This document shows positions 8,335 to 17,171 of a stretch of 64,000 nucleotides of DNA, one piece after another. Origin of the DNA: an uncultured Paenibacillus sp. (GTDB lineage: Bacteria; Bacillota; Bacilli; Paenibacillales; Paenibacillaceae); NCBI GenBank assembly GCA_937895345.1, contig CALAWP010000084.1, positions 26,331 to 90,330 of the forward strand. The letters run 5' to 3'. The notes beneath the pieces were generated by a model. It saw only the letters and a list, made by a program, of their open reading frames with translations. It did not search any database and was not told the origin of the DNA. A program made the translations under genes and the position numbers. Position 1 is the stretch's first letter; each line of letters begins with the position of its first letter.

Positions 8335-9030
8335 TTGTTAGAGCAGCTGAAAGAAGAAGTATATGAAGCGAATCTGGAGCTGCCGAAGCACGGACTCGTC
8401 AAATTCACATGGGGCAATGCGAGCGCCATGGATCGGGAAAGCGGCTTGTTCGTTATCAAGCCGAGCGGCGTCAGCTATGAAAAGATGAAGCCGAGCGACA
8501 TGGTCGTGGTCGATCTCGACGGCAATGTGGTCGAGGGGAGCTTGCGGCCTTCCTCCGACACCGCGACGCACGCCGTCTTGTACAAGCATTATCCGCAAAT
8601 CGGCGGCATCGTGCATACCCACTCGACCTGGGCGACGATCTGGGCTCAAGCGGGACTGGACGTGCCCGTTATGGGAACGACCCATGCGGATACCTTCTAT
8701 GGTTCCGTCCCTTGCGCGCGCTTCTTGAACCAGGAGGAAATTGACCGGGGGTACGAAGCGGAGACGGGCCGCGTCATCATCGAAACGTTCGAGGAACGGG
8801 GACTGGATGTGATGGCGATCCCGGCCGTCCTGCTCCAAGGCCATGCGCCTTTTACCTGGGGCAAGGACGTGAAATCGGCGGTCGTCAACAGCGTCGTGCT
8901 GGAGGAAGTGTGCAAAATGAACTTGTACGCGCGGCAATTGAATCATTTTGCCAAAGAACTGCCGCAAGGCATTCTGGATAAGCATTATCTTCGGAAACAC
9001 GGGAAAGACGCCTATTACGGACAAAAGTAA
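8335..9030 (+). CDS. araD: L-ribulose-5-phosphate 4-epimerase
   Basis: 231 residues, TTG start only 2 nt after the kinase stop, with GGGAGGGG as ribosome binding site inside the kinase end. Class II aldolase/epimerase fold: substrate-binding NAS (GNASAMDRES), phosphate loop KPSGVSYEKM, zinc-binding HTHS (GIVHTHSTWA) and the third zinc histidine in LLQGHAPFTWG. It converts L-ribulose 5-phosphate to D-xylulose 5-phosphate, the last step before the pentose phosphate pathway. Length matches Bacillus AraD (about 229). Cytoplasmic, second gene of the operon. Confidence 0.95.
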   Translation: MLEQLKEEVYEANLELPKHGLVKFTWGNASAMDRESGLFVIKPSGVSYEKMKPSDMVVVDLDGNVVEGSLRPSSDTATHAVLYKHYPQIGGIVHTHSTWATIWAQAGLDVPVMGTTHADTFYGSVPCARFLNQEEIDRGYEAETGRVIIETFEERGLDVMAIPAVLLQGHAPFTWGKDVKSAVVNSVVLEEVCKMNLYARQLNHFAKELPQGILDKHYLRKHGKDAYYGQK

Positions 9031-9069
9031 GGTCTTATTCGATTACATTCAGAAAAGAGGATGATGAGG

Positions 9070-10494
9070 ATGACAGCAACAGCAGCAAAACAGTTTTGGT
9101 TTGTCGTAGGCTCGCAGCATCTGTATGGAGAAGAGGCGCTGGCCGAAGTAAAGGCTCATGCGCAGAAGATGACGGATGCCTTGAATAACAGCGGCGTATT
9201 GCCTTATCCGCTTGTGCTGCAAGACTTGGCCGTCAGCGCGGATAAAATTACGAGCATCATGAAAGAGGTTAACTACCGCGACGAAGTTGCGGGCGTCATC
9301 ACTTGGATGCATACGTTCTCCCCGGCGAAAATGTGGATCCGCGGCACGAAGCTGCTGCAAAAGCCGCTGCTTCACCTGGCCACCCAGTACAACGAAAGCA
9401 TTCCTTGGGCCACCATCGACATGGACTTCATGAACTTGAACCAGGCCGCTCACGGCGACCGCGAATACGGCTTCATCAATGCCCGTCTTAAAAAACAAAA
9501 TAAAATCGTCGTCGGCTACTGGGAGCGTCCGGAAGTGCAGCGGCAAATTGCGGACTGGATGGACGTTGCGGTTGCCTACAACGAAAGCTTCAACATTAAA
9601 GTGGCCCGTTTCGGCGACAATATGCGCAACGTCGGCGTGACCGAGGGCGACAAGGTCGAAGCTCAAATTCAATTCGGCTGGACCGTGGACTACTACGGCA
9701 TCGGCGATCTTGTGCAATACGTAAATGCCGTAACCGAGCAGGAAATCGACGATCTGATGGCTCAATATGCGGAGCTGTACGAGTTCGACTACGGCACGAA
9801 CAGCAAAGAAGCTTGGGAAGCCAGCGTCAAAATTCAAGCGAGCTATGAAATCGCCCTGAAACGTTTCCTGGACGAAAGAGGCTACAACGCCTTCACGACA
9901 AACTTCGAAGATTTGCACGGCATGAAGCAGCTTCCGGGTCTGGCCGTTCAGCGTCTGATGGCGCAAGGCTACGGCTTTGCCGGCGAGGGCGACTGGAAGA
10001 CGGCGGCGCTCGACCGCTTGCTGAAAGTGATGAGCCGCAACCAGAACACCGGCTTTATGGAGGATTACACGTACGAGCTGGCGGCCGGTCAGGAAGCGAT
10101 CCTGCAATCCCATATGCTTGAGGTCGATCCGTCCCTGGCGGCGAACAAACCGAAAATCGTCGTGTCCCCGCTCGGCATCGGCGATCGCGAAGATCCGGCC
10201 CGTCTCGTATTCGACGGCAAGGCCGGCGAAGGCGTCGTCGTATCCATGGCGGACTTCGGCACGCACTACAAGCTGCTGATCAACGAGGTTTCCGCGTTCG
10301 AACCGACGGTTCCGGCTCCGAAGCTTCCTGTTGCCCGCGTTCTGTGGACGGTGAAGCCGAACTTCCAGGACGGCGTGAAAGCTTGGATCGAGAACGGCGG
10401 CGGCCATCATACCGTCGTTTCGTTGAACCTGACGACCGACCAAATCGTCACTTACGCGAAGCTGGTTAACCTGGAATACGTCGTCATTAAGTAA
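9070..10494 (+). CDS. araA: L-arabinose isomerase
   Basis: 474 residues from the ATG at 9070, which has AAGAGG at a good distance; ATGs at 9061 and 9064 are too close to it. The start KQFWFVVGSQHLYGEEAL is the AraA signature. Metal and substrate residues appear in TFSPAKMWIRG, the glutamate-bearing FTTNFEDLHGMKQLPGLAVQRLM, and GEGDWKTAALDRL. It isomerises L-arabinose to L-ribulose using a divalent metal. It is the last gene of the kinase-araD-araA operon, whereas Bacillus subtilis has araA first. A strong terminator follows. Confidence 0.96.
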   Translation: MTATAAKQFWFVVGSQHLYGEEALAEVKAHAQKMTDALNNSGVLPYPLVLQDLAVSADKITSIMKEVNYRDEVAGVITWMHTFSPAKMWIRGTKLLQKPLLHLATQYNESIPWATIDMDFMNLNQAAHGDREYGFINARLKKQNKIVVGYWERPEVQRQIADWMDVAVAYNESFNIKVARFGDNMRNVGVTEGDKVEAQIQFGWTVDYYGIGDLVQYVNAVTEQEIDDLMAQYAELYEFDYGTNSKEAWEASVKIQASYEIALKRFLDERGYNAFTTNFEDLHGMKQLPGLAVQRLMAQGYGFAGEGDWKTAALDRLLKVMSRNQNTGFMEDYTYELAAGQEAILQSHMLEVDPSLAANKPKIVVSPLGIGDREDPARLVFDGKAGEGVVVSMADFGTHYKLLINEVSAFEPTVPAPKLPVARVLWTVKPNFQDGVKAWIENGGGHHTVVSLNLTTDQIVTYAKLVNLEYVVIK

Positions 10495-10512
10495 TCCGTC
10501 ATTCGGATGTAC

Positions 10513-10575
10513 AAAAAACCGTTTCTTGCGTGAATGGGTCATTCATTCCATTCGCGCAGAAACGGTTTTCTTTTT
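10513..10575 (+). terminator. Terminator of the arabinose operon
   Basis: AAAACCGTTTCT ... AGAAACGGTTTT, extended inward by GCG-TGAATGG / CCATTCGCG, followed by CTTTTTGG. Long, GC-containing stem immediately after araA. Confidence 0.85.
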
Positions 10576-10621
10576 GGCATGCCAACAAGAAATGGTAATA
10601 TAAAATAAATTCCATCAGATA

Positions 10622-10648
10622 TGTCGATTGGTCTCGCGGTTATTCGTT
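10622..10648 (+). promoter_or_regulatory. Predicted ECF42-type promoter upstream of the first DGPF gene
   Basis: TGTCGA (10622-10627), 17-bp spacer, CGTT (10645-10648). Published ECF42 promoters have TGTCGA at -35 and CGAC/CGTC at -10, so this fits nine of ten bases. It lies about 49 bp before the gene and would drive the DGPF-sigma operon by self-activation. Confidence 0.6.
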
Positions 10649-10696
10649 GTTTCAATAGAGGCTTGAGTCCATTAACCATTTGGAGATGATGCAAGC

Positions 10697-11110
10697 ATGA
10701 GGTTTATGATGATCGTGAAAGCGACGACGGATTCGGAAGCGGGCGTAAAGCCCAGCCAGGAGCTGCTTGATGCCATGCTGAGATATAACGAGGAGCTGGC
10801 GAAGGCGGGGGTGCTGCTTGCTGCCGACGGACTGCAGCCCAGCTCTAGCGGAATTCGAATTTCGTATCCGGATCCGGGCGGGAAGCCGAAGGTGATGGAT
10901 GGGCCGTTTACGGAGGCCAAAGAAATCATTGCCGGATTTACGCTGATTGAAGTGAATTCGCGGGAAGAAGCGATCGAGTGGGCGATGCGCATGCCCGACC
11001 CGCATGGGGGAGGGCAAGGCGAGATTGAATTGAGGCAAATCTTTGATCCGGAAGAACTGTCCGCGAATGAAGAAACGCAGCAAAAAATAAAGGGGCAGTT
11101 TAAGTTGTGA
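10697..11110 (+). CDS. YCII-related DGPF-domain protein
   Basis: 137 residues. It opens MRFMMIVKATTDSEAG and contains the name-giving DGPF motif (VMDGPFTEAKEIIAGF, about residues 67-82), followed by SREEAIEWAMRMPDP and EIELRQIFD. These ferredoxin-fold proteins are the usual partners of ECF42 sigma factors; their biochemical role is unknown. Its stop overlaps the GTG start of the sigma gene by 4 bp, so the two are translationally coupled. Weak ribosome binding site (GGAGATGATGC) before the ATG. Confidence 0.9.
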   Translation: MRFMMIVKATTDSEAGVKPSQELLDAMLRYNEELAKAGVLLAADGLQPSSSGIRISYPDPGGKPKVMDGPFTEAKEIIAGFTLIEVNSREEAIEWAMRMPDPHGGGQGEIELRQIFDPEELSANEETQQKIKGQFKL

Positions 11111-12366
11111 GCGTCTCGGATACGAAAAGGACAGTAGATGCCATATGGCGGATCGAGTCTCCCAAATTAATCGCCGGCTTGACGCGAATGGTTCGGGACG
11201 TGGGCCTGGCGGAAGATCTGGCCCACGACGCTCTGGTCATCGCGCTTGAGCGATGGCCGGCATCGGGAATTCCCGACAACCCGGGAGCATGGCTGATGAC
11301 GACGGCCAAGCGGCGCGCCATCGATCTATTGCGAAGAAACAAGCTTCGCGACCGCAAATACGAAGAGCTTACCCGCAGCGCCGCCATGTTTACGGAAGAA
11401 GATATGGACAGCCAGTTGGACGGGGAGATCGGCGACGATCTTCTGCGTCTCATCTTCATGACTTGTCATCCGGCGCTGTCGCAGGAAGCGAGGGTGGCGC
11501 TCACACTCCGGATGCTGTGCGGGCTTACGACGGAAGAAATCGCTCGTGCCTTTCTGGCGGCCGAAGCGACGATCGCGCAGCGAATCGTTCGGGCGAAGCG
11601 GACTCTCAGCGCCAGGAAGGTCCCCTTCGAAGTGCCCGCGGGCGAAGATTTGAAGCCGCGTTTGGCGGGGGTTCTTGAAGTCATTTATTTAATGTTCAAT
11701 GAAGGATATTCGGCAACCGCGGGCGAAGACTGGGTCCGGCCGCTTCTATGCCGGGAAGCGCTGAGGCTGGCCCGGATGCTGGCGGAGATTGCGCCTGCAG
11801 AGCCGGAAGCGCATGGGCTTGCGGCACTGCTTGAAATTCAATCCTCGCGGCTGAAGACGCGGGTCGGGGCGGACGGGGAGCCGGTGCTGCTCATGGACCA
11901 GAATCGGACCAGGTGGGACCGTCTTCTGATTCGCCGCGGGCTGGCGGCCCTTCACCGCTGTCAGCAGCTAGGGAAGCCGTACGGTCCCTACGCGCTGCAG
12001 GCGGCCATCGCCGCTTGTCACGCGCAGGCGGCAGCGCCCGAGGATACGGATTGGGTCCGCATCGCCGCCCTGTATGAAGCTTTGTCGCGCGTCATGCCTT
12101 CGCCGGTCGTGGAATTGAACCGTGCGGTGGCGATTTCTATGGCTTTCGGTCCGGCTTACGGCTTGCAAATCGTCGACGAATTGAACCGGGAGGCGTCGCT
12201 GTCGGCCTATCATCTGCTGCCCAGCGTGCGCGGCGATCTGTTGTACAAATTGAACCGGTTCGAAGAAGCGCGCCTTGAGTTTGAGCGGGCGGCTTCCTTG
12301 ACAAGAAATCGCCGCGAGCGCGATCTTCTGCTTGCACGCGCAGCCGAATGCATGAACGGAAAATAA
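11107..12366 (+). CDS. ECF42-type sigma factor with TPR-like C-terminal domain
   Basis: 419 residues, GTG start overlapping the preceding stop. Region 2 covers about residues 5-80 (IWRIESPKLIAGLTRMVRDV, LAEDLAHDALVIALERWP, PGAWLMTTAKRRAIDLLRR). Region 4 is about 115-165 (LRMLCGLTTEEIARAFLAAEATIAQRIVRAK). The long C-terminal half (YLMFNEGYSAT, LNRAVAISMAFGPAYGL, DLLYKLNRFEEARLEFERA) is the helical TPR-like extension of ECF42 factors, needed for activity in studied members, which have no anti-sigma factor. It sits between two DGPF genes, the conserved ECF42 context, and two ECF42-like promoter sites are nearby. Confidence 0.92.
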   Translation: MSVSDTKRTVDAIWRIESPKLIAGLTRMVRDVGLAEDLAHDALVIALERWPASGIPDNPGAWLMTTAKRRAIDLLRRNKLRDRKYEELTRSAAMFTEEDMDSQLDGEIGDDLLRLIFMTCHPALSQEARVALTLRMLCGLTTEEIARAFLAAEATIAQRIVRAKRTLSARKVPFEVPAGEDLKPRLAGVLEVIYLMFNEGYSATAGEDWVRPLLCREALRLARMLAEIAPAEPEAHGLAALLEIQSSRLKTRVGADGEPVLLMDQNRTRWDRLLIRRGLAALHRCQQLGKPYGPYALQAAIAACHAQAAAPEDTDWVRIAALYEALSRVMPSPVVELNRAVAISMAFGPAYGLQIVDELNREASLSAYHLLPSVRGDLLYKLNRFEEARLEFERAASLTRNRRERDLLLARAAECMNGK

Positions 12367-12388
12367 GGTTTGCGGGGAGTGTGCTTTT

Positions 12389-12805
12389 ATGAAATATATG
12401 CTGATGTTCAAATCGACGGCGTTGTCGGAAGCGGGCATGCTGGAGGACCAGGATTTCAAGGACCGCCGGGCGGCATTTGTCAGATCTTTAGCCCATGTCG
12501 GGATTTTGCTTGCCGACGAGACGCTGCTTCCAAGCTCGAGCGGAATGCGGATTACGTTTCCGCCGGACGGGGGCGGGGCCAGCGTGGCAGCCGAGCCGTT
12601 TGCTGCGGAGAGCGGCCTGATGGAACGGTTTCTTATTCTGGATGCCGGATCCATGGAAGAGGCGGCAGAATGGGCGATGAAGCTTCCCGTTCCTCAAGGG
12701 CGCGGGGAATTCGCGATCGAGCTTCGCCAGTTGGCCGATCCGGCAGAAATGCGGCGAGATCCGGCTGTCATGGCTTTGGAGACGAATTTACGGGAGCACA
12801 TCTAA
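12389..12805 (+). CDS. YCII/DGPF-related protein lacking the DGPF motif
   Basis: 138 residues, 22 bp after the sigma gene, with GGGGAGTG before the ATG. Clearly homologous to the first DGPF protein: shared LPSSSGMRITFPPDGG (compare QPSSSGIRISYPDPGG), SMEEAAEWAMKLPVP and FAIELRQLADPAE. At the position of DGPF it reads AAEPFAAE, so the aspartate and glycine are gone while PF remains. It is about the same length and probably in the same transcript. A change of ligand or loss of catalytic function is possible; neither can be decided from sequence. Confidence 0.85.
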   Translation: MKYMLMFKSTALSEAGMLEDQDFKDRRAAFVRSLAHVGILLADETLLPSSSGMRITFPPDGGGASVAAEPFAAESGLMERFLILDAGSMEEAAEWAMKLPVPQGRGEFAIELRQLADPAEMRRDPAVMALETNLREHI

Positions 12806-12832
12806 TGGCTCGAAAATTTATTTTCGGCACAG

Positions 12833-12859
12833 TGTCGATTTTGCCGTACGACAATCGTC
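12833..12859 (+). promoter_or_regulatory. Predicted ECF42-type promoter upstream of the VOC gene
   Basis: TGTCGA (12833-12838), 17-bp spacer, CGTC (12856-12859): a complete match to the described ECF42 promoter, with the same spacing as the site before the first DGPF gene. The VOC gene starts 57 bp downstream. Confidence 0.65.
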
Positions 12860-12915
12860 GTTAAGATGAAACCGGAATTCGAAAAGGATTCCCCATCAAA
12901 CGTGAAAGGTTGTTG

Positions 12916-13317
12916 ATGAACATGGCGGCAAAATTGGTTCCTTATGTGATGTCGGAGGACGCAAGAACGCAAGCGGAGTTTTACAAACAGGCACTGGGCG
13001 GAGAAATTGTTTTTGTCAAAACGTTGGGTGAAGTTCCGGGGACCCCGGAGGCGGCCAAAGATAAAGTGATGCATTTGGTTCTTGCCGTGGCCGGAGAAAA
13101 TACGTTATTTCTATCCGACTCGTTCCAATCGGCGGAAGAGAGCCGGCATATATGCCTATCTTTAACGTACGACGATGTGGAGGAAGCGCGCAGCGCCTAT
13201 GGCAAACTCGGTGAACAAGGAAAGCTTCAGTTCCCGTTCGAGCGGCAGCCATGGGGGGCTTATTACGGGGAAGTCGTGGACCGCTTCGGCGTTACGTGGC
13301 AAATCGTGAAGCAGTAA
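12916..13317 (+). CDS. PhnB-like VOC (glyoxalase/bleomycin-resistance fold) protein
   Basis: 133 residues from the ATG at 12916, with GAAAGG 6 nt upstream. The sequence AKLVPYVMSEDARTQAEFYKQALGGEI and the end GAYYGEVVDRFGVTWQIVKQ are hallmarks of the PhnB-like branch of the vicinal oxygen chelate superfamily. Substrate unknown. The metal-ligand positions are only partly recognisable. These proteins and DGPF proteins are frequent companions of ECF42 sigma factors, and this gene has its own ECF42-like promoter. Confidence 0.85.
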   Translation: MNMAAKLVPYVMSEDARTQAEFYKQALGGEIVFVKTLGEVPGTPEAAKDKVMHLVLAVAGENTLFLSDSFQSAEESRHICLSLTYDDVEEARSAYGKLGEQGKLQFPFERQPWGAYYGEVVDRFGVTWQIVKQ

Positions 13318-13326
13318 ACGATTGGA

Positions 13327-13365
13327 GGCGGCGGGCGCGTTGTAACCGTTGAAACGCCCGCCGCC
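13327..13365 (+). terminator. GC-rich hairpin after the VOC gene
   Basis: Perfect 11-bp stem GGCGGCGGGCG / CGCCCGCCGCC with a 17-nt loop, 10 bp after the VOC stop. No T-run follows, so termination would be weak or the hairpin may only protect the 3' end. Confidence 0.55.
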
Positions 13366-13777
13366 ATCCGCAACTCTCACTCTTGCTTATCGAAACTCCA
13401 TGTATTACGACTATTCCCCTGGAGCAGTTGCCTATGATATGCCGGGCGTACGCGTCGAGGGGACAATTTAGCTAAAGCGGAAGTATCAGATTCGTGATGG
13501 CCGGCTTCAGAATGGAACGCTGGTCATTCCCGCGTATCTTGAAAACGGCGTCGAGTTCGACGCCCATCTGATTAATGATGCTTCTTCGCGGACGTAACAT
13601 CGGGAAAGTTGGCGCAATCTTTATTAACGACATGCAAACGTGTGATGCATCGGCTTCTGTTATCACACTTAGGATGATTCCGAACAATTAGTCGGTCATC
13701 CCAGGATTTTTGGATAGTCTGGATTTAGCGGCGGATGGAATGTCATTGGAACAAAGAAGCAATTACCGCACCACCAT
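13366..13777. other. Gene-poor stretch with a coding relic (13472-13597)
   Basis: No complete gene. Frame 13472-13597 (+) has 41 codons of protein-like text (GRLQNGTLVIPAYLENGVEFD) ending in TAA, but is preceded directly by TAG and has no start, so it looks like a fragment of a lost gene of unknown family. The rest holds only short interrupted frames. Confidence 0.35.
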
Positions 13778-13806
13778 TTGCCTCCACTTACATTCCGAAG
13801 TATGAT
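13778..13806 (+). promoter_or_regulatory. Promoter of the NUDIX-helicase pair
   Basis: TTGCCT (13778-13783), 17-bp spacer, TATGAT (13801-13806), about 28 bp before the NUDIX start codon, giving a short leader with GGAGG. Confidence 0.55.
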
Positions 13807-13834
13807 AATTGAAAAGGTAGCTTTAGGAGGAAGT

Positions 13835-14236
13835 ATGAAGAAGCAAATATATGTCGTTGGTGCGGTTATTGTACAAGAAGGGCGAATTTTGTGTGCACAA
13901 CGGGGGGCAGACCAGTCGTTGGCGTTGAAGTGGGAATTTCCCGGTGGAAAAATTGAAGCGGGAGAGACACCCCAAGAGGCTCTGAAGAGGGAAATTCTCG
14001 AAGAGATGGACTGTTCTATTGAAATTGGTGAACAGGTGGAGCATACAGTCCATGAGTATGATTTCGGAGTCGTACATTTAACTACGTTCTATTGCAAACT
14101 TGTGTCCGGGACACCATCTTTAACTGAGCACGCAAGTATCGAATGGCTGCATGTCAAGGAATTGGATTCATTGGATTGGGCACCAGCCGATATACCGGCT
14201 ATCCAGAAAATTATGAGTCAATCACTACCTTTCTAA
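13835..14236 (+). CDS. MutT-like NUDIX (deoxy)nucleoside triphosphate pyrophosphohydrolase
   Basis: 133 residues from the ATG at 13835, with TTAGGAGG upstream; an in-frame ATG at 13778 has no binding site and is rejected. The NUDIX box is complete: G38-G-K-I-E-A-G-E then REILEEM at 52-58, with E56/E57 as metal ligands. The WEFPGG lead-in is typical of MutT/NudG-type enzymes that hydrolyse oxidised or modified (d)NTPs. It lies 22 bp upstream of, and probably in one operon with, the PLD-helicase gene. A role together with the helicase (for example acting on modified nucleotides during phage infection) is inference from position. Confidence 0.9.
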   Translation: MKKQIYVVGAVIVQEGRILCAQRGADQSLALKWEFPGGKIEAGETPQEALKREILEEMDCSIEIGEQVEHTVHEYDFGVVHLTTFYCKLVSGTPSLTEHASIEWLHVKELDSLDWAPADIPAIQKIMSQSLPF

Positions 14237-14258
14237 AACATGTGAAGAGGTGTAAAGC

Positions 14259-17156
14259 GTGGTCAAAGAAGCCATCGTAGAGTCCTCTATTTATGATCAA
14301 TTGTTGCCACAATTAAGGGGACAGCATTTAAACTACTCTCCGCGGCTTCTTATCAATAATCCAAGTACGCGCGAGAATGTATTACATGAAATTATTGAAG
14401 AGCTCACCACCTGCAGGTCATTTATGTTTATCGTTGCTTTCGTCACGGAAAGCGGTCTAGCTACGCTAAAAGCGCAGCTTCTTGATTTGAAACGGAAGGG
14501 AATTAAAGGAAGGCTTCTGACGTCAACTTATCTAAACTTTAATCACCCGAAAGTATTTCGTGAGCTACTTAAGATTGAAAATCTGGAGGTCCGACTGTCT
14601 GATCTGCAAGGTTTTCATTCCAAAGGTTACATATTTAATACGCAAGAAGATCATGCATTAATTATTGGGAGCACGAATCTGACGGCGAACGCTTTAAAAG
14701 TGAACTACGAGTGGAATGTAAAGCTTCGGTTACTCCCGACTGAATATTTTATTAAACAGATTCGGAGTCAATTTGAGGCCGTTTGGGCATCGTCGGTTGC
14801 TTTGACAGAGGATTGGATTAAAAATTACGAAATTTCCTATGTGAAGTATACCGCAACAAAGATTGTTCAGGAGGAGCTAGCACTTGTTCAGCAGCACTTT
14901 AAGGCGGCTAGCGAAACGAAACGTCAAATCGAGCCCAATAAGATGCAAGTCGCTGCGCTGAAAAACATTGAAGCGCTTCGTGAGCAAGGGGCGAACAAAG
15001 GGCTCATTATTTCGGCAACAGGCACGGGTAAAACGTTTCTTTCAGCTTTTGATGTCAGAAGCTATTCTCCGAAGCGGATGTTGTTTATTGCGCATCGCGA
15101 ACAGATTTTGATGAAATCGAAGTTGGATTTTATTAAAGTTATCGGTGGAGAGGCATCTAATTTTGGTCTCTTATCCGGCACGAATAAAGACGTGGAGGCC
15201 AAATACCTTTTCTCTACGATTCAGACCATATCGAGATCGGATGTGCTATCACAGTTTGACCCCGATGCGTTTGATTATATCTTGATTGACGAAGTACATA
15301 AGGCTGGGGCTAAATCTTACCGCAAGGTAATTGATTATTTCAAGCCAAAGTATCTTATGGGCATGACAGCAACGCCAGAACGAACGGATGATATTAATAT
15401 CTATGAGTTATTTGATTATAATGTAGCATACGAGATTAGACTTCAAGCCGCATTGGAAGAAGATATGTTGTGTCCATTTAACTATTTCGGGGTGACGGAC
15501 TTTGAGTGCGACGGTGAGATAGTTGATGATACTACTATTTTGTCCAAACTTGTAACGAATGAACGTGTAGACCACATTATTGAGAAGATCGAATATTACG
15601 GTTACTCCGGCACGCAAGTCAGAGGTCTTATGTTTGTTAGTCGAAAGGAAGAAGCGGTGGAGCTTTCCCGGTTACTTAACGAAAGAGGTTACCGAACGGT
15701 AGCCTTAACAGGTGACCATGGTATTGAGTATCGTGAGCAACAAATAAAGGCGCTTGAACAAGGCGAGCTGGAGTATATTATCACGGTGGACATTTTTAAC
15801 GAGGGCATCGATATTCCTTCGGTCAATCAAGTGGTAATGCTACGTCAGACGCAGTCCAGCATTATCTTCATTCAACAGCTTGGGCGCGGCTTGCGTAAGC
15901 ACGACTCGAAGGAGTTCGTTACCATTATTGATTTCATCGGGAATTATAAAAACAACTACTTGATCCCCATTGCATTGTCAGGGGATAAGTCTCTTAATAA
16001 AGACAATATTCGGCGGCATATGAAGGATACAAGTTATATTAATGGGGTATCCACTATTAATTTTGAAGAAGTCGCCAAAGCATTAATTTATAAATCGATA
16101 TCTAGTAGTAACTTAACAGAGTTTAAAAAGCTGCGAGATGAGTTTGTTGAGCTCAAAAATCGACTAGGACGATTGCCGTATCTTTATGACTTTATGATGA
16201 ATGGGTCAATTGATCCTTTGATTATTGTGAAAAATTTTGATAACTACCAGAAGTTTTTAGAGAGATTGAAAGAGAATATATCAAGCTTAACGGACTATGA
16301 GCAAAAAGTGCTCACAATGTTCTCGAATGAAATCATGAATGGTAAGCGGCTTCATGAAATCACTTTGCTCGAACAGTTACTTAAGGGCGATGTCGTTTCT
16401 GAAGGGGATTACATTCGTCTACTCCAAGTAGAGCGTTGTAACGTAGACCCGGAAACGCTAGCCTCTGTTCGCGGTGTGATGAATTTATCATTTTTTGTGC
16501 AAGCACATCAAATGAAGTACGGGGAACAGCCAATTTGTATATTTGGAGCAGATGGTACAATCCGTTTTCATGAAACGCTAAGGAATAGACTGAACGCGAG
16601 TGAGCATTTCAGATCAATGGTGGAAGATGTTGTTCGTGTTGCAAGTGAGAAGGGACGTAGGTATACCCATCAGGAACCGCTGACTCTTCATCAAAAATAT
16701 ACACGTAAGGATGTCTGCAAGCTGTTGAACTGGGAACGTGATGAAAGCAATACGGTGTATGGTTACAAAACTAAGCATAATACCTGCCCGATCTTCGTCA
16801 CGTATCATAAACATGAGGAGGTAGAGTCGAGTATCAATTATGGTGATGAGTTGCTGAACCCGACCACTTTAAAGTGGTTTACGAGAAGTAATCGAACGCT
16901 TCAATCAGACGAAGTGAAAAAGATTGTGGAGGCGGAGAGCAATCACACGACTATCCATATCTTTGTGAAAAAGGACGATGATGAGGGTAGTGATTTTTAT
17001 TATCTAGGCAAGGCTACTCCCGATATTAGAACGGTTCAAGAAACAACTATGGCAGGTAAAAATGGGGAGTTGCTGCCTGTTGTGTGCATGAATATGATGC
17101 TTGAGCATGCAGTAGATAATAAGCTGTATCAGTACATAAAGTCAAACAATATTTAA
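14259..17156 (+). CDS. PLD nuclease - superfamily 2 helicase - DUF3427 fusion protein
   Basis: 965 residues, GTG start with AAGAGGTG 5 nt upstream. Residues 40-190 form a phospholipase D-type nuclease domain with H120-x-K122 and the GSTN motif at 137-140. An SF2 helicase core follows: Walker A SATGTGKT 252-259, DEVH box 344-347, TATPER 370-375, and motif VI QQLGRGLRK 539-547. The remainder (about 560-960) matches what I know as DUF3427. The layout suggests a nuclease-helicase acting on DNA or RNA; many such fusions lie in defence islands. AT-richer than its neighbours (about 42% GC on one sampled line against 53% or more around it) and flanked by gene debris, which points to transfer. The partner NUDIX gene is 22 bp upstream. 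Confidence 0.9.
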   Translation: MVKEAIVESSIYDQLLPQLRGQHLNYSPRLLINNPSTRENVLHEIIEELTTCRSFMFIVAFVTESGLATLKAQLLDLKRKGIKGRLLTSTYLNFNHPKVFRELLKIENLEVRLSDLQGFHSKGYIFNTQEDHALIIGSTNLTANALKVNYEWNVKLRLLPTEYFIKQIRSQFEAVWASSVALTEDWIKNYEISYVKYTATKIVQEELALVQQHFKAASETKRQIEPNKMQVAALKNIEALREQGANKGLIISATGTGKTFLSAFDVRSYSPKRMLFIAHREQILMKSKLDFIKVIGGEASNFGLLSGTNKDVEAKYLFSTIQTISRSDVLSQFDPDAFDYILIDEVHKAGAKSYRKVIDYFKPKYLMGMTATPERTDDINIYELFDYNVAYEIRLQAALEEDMLCPFNYFGVTDFECDGEIVDDTTILSKLVTNERVDHIIEKIEYYGYSGTQVRGLMFVSRKEEAVELSRLLNERGYRTVALTGDHGIEYREQQIKALEQGELEYIITVDIFNEGIDIPSVNQVVMLRQTQSSIIFIQQLGRGLRKHDSKEFVTIIDFIGNYKNNYLIPIALSGDKSLNKDNIRRHMKDTSYINGVSTINFEEVAKALIYKSISSSNLTEFKKLRDEFVELKNRLGRLPYLYDFMMNGSIDPLIIVKNFDNYQKFLERLKENISSLTDYEQKVLTMFSNEIMNGKRLHEITLLEQLLKGDVVSEGDYIRLLQVERCNVDPETLASVRGVMNLSFFVQAHQMKYGEQPICIFGADGTIRFHETLRNRLNASEHFRSMVEDVVRVASEKGRRYTHQEPLTLHQKYTRKDVCKLLNWERDESNTVYGYKTKHNTCPIFVTYHKHEEVESSINYGDELLNPTTLKWFTRSNRTLQSDEVKKIVEAESNHTTIHIFVKKDDDEGSDFYYLGKATPDIRTVQETTMAGKNGELLPVVCMNMMLEHAVDNKLYQYIKSNNI

Positions 17157-17171
17157 TTCATCATGGAGTTT

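Noticed and set aside
12802..12864. Small 19-codon frame directly after the second DGPF gene
   Set aside because: It overlaps the predicted ECF42 promoter, has no binding site of its own and no recognisable product.
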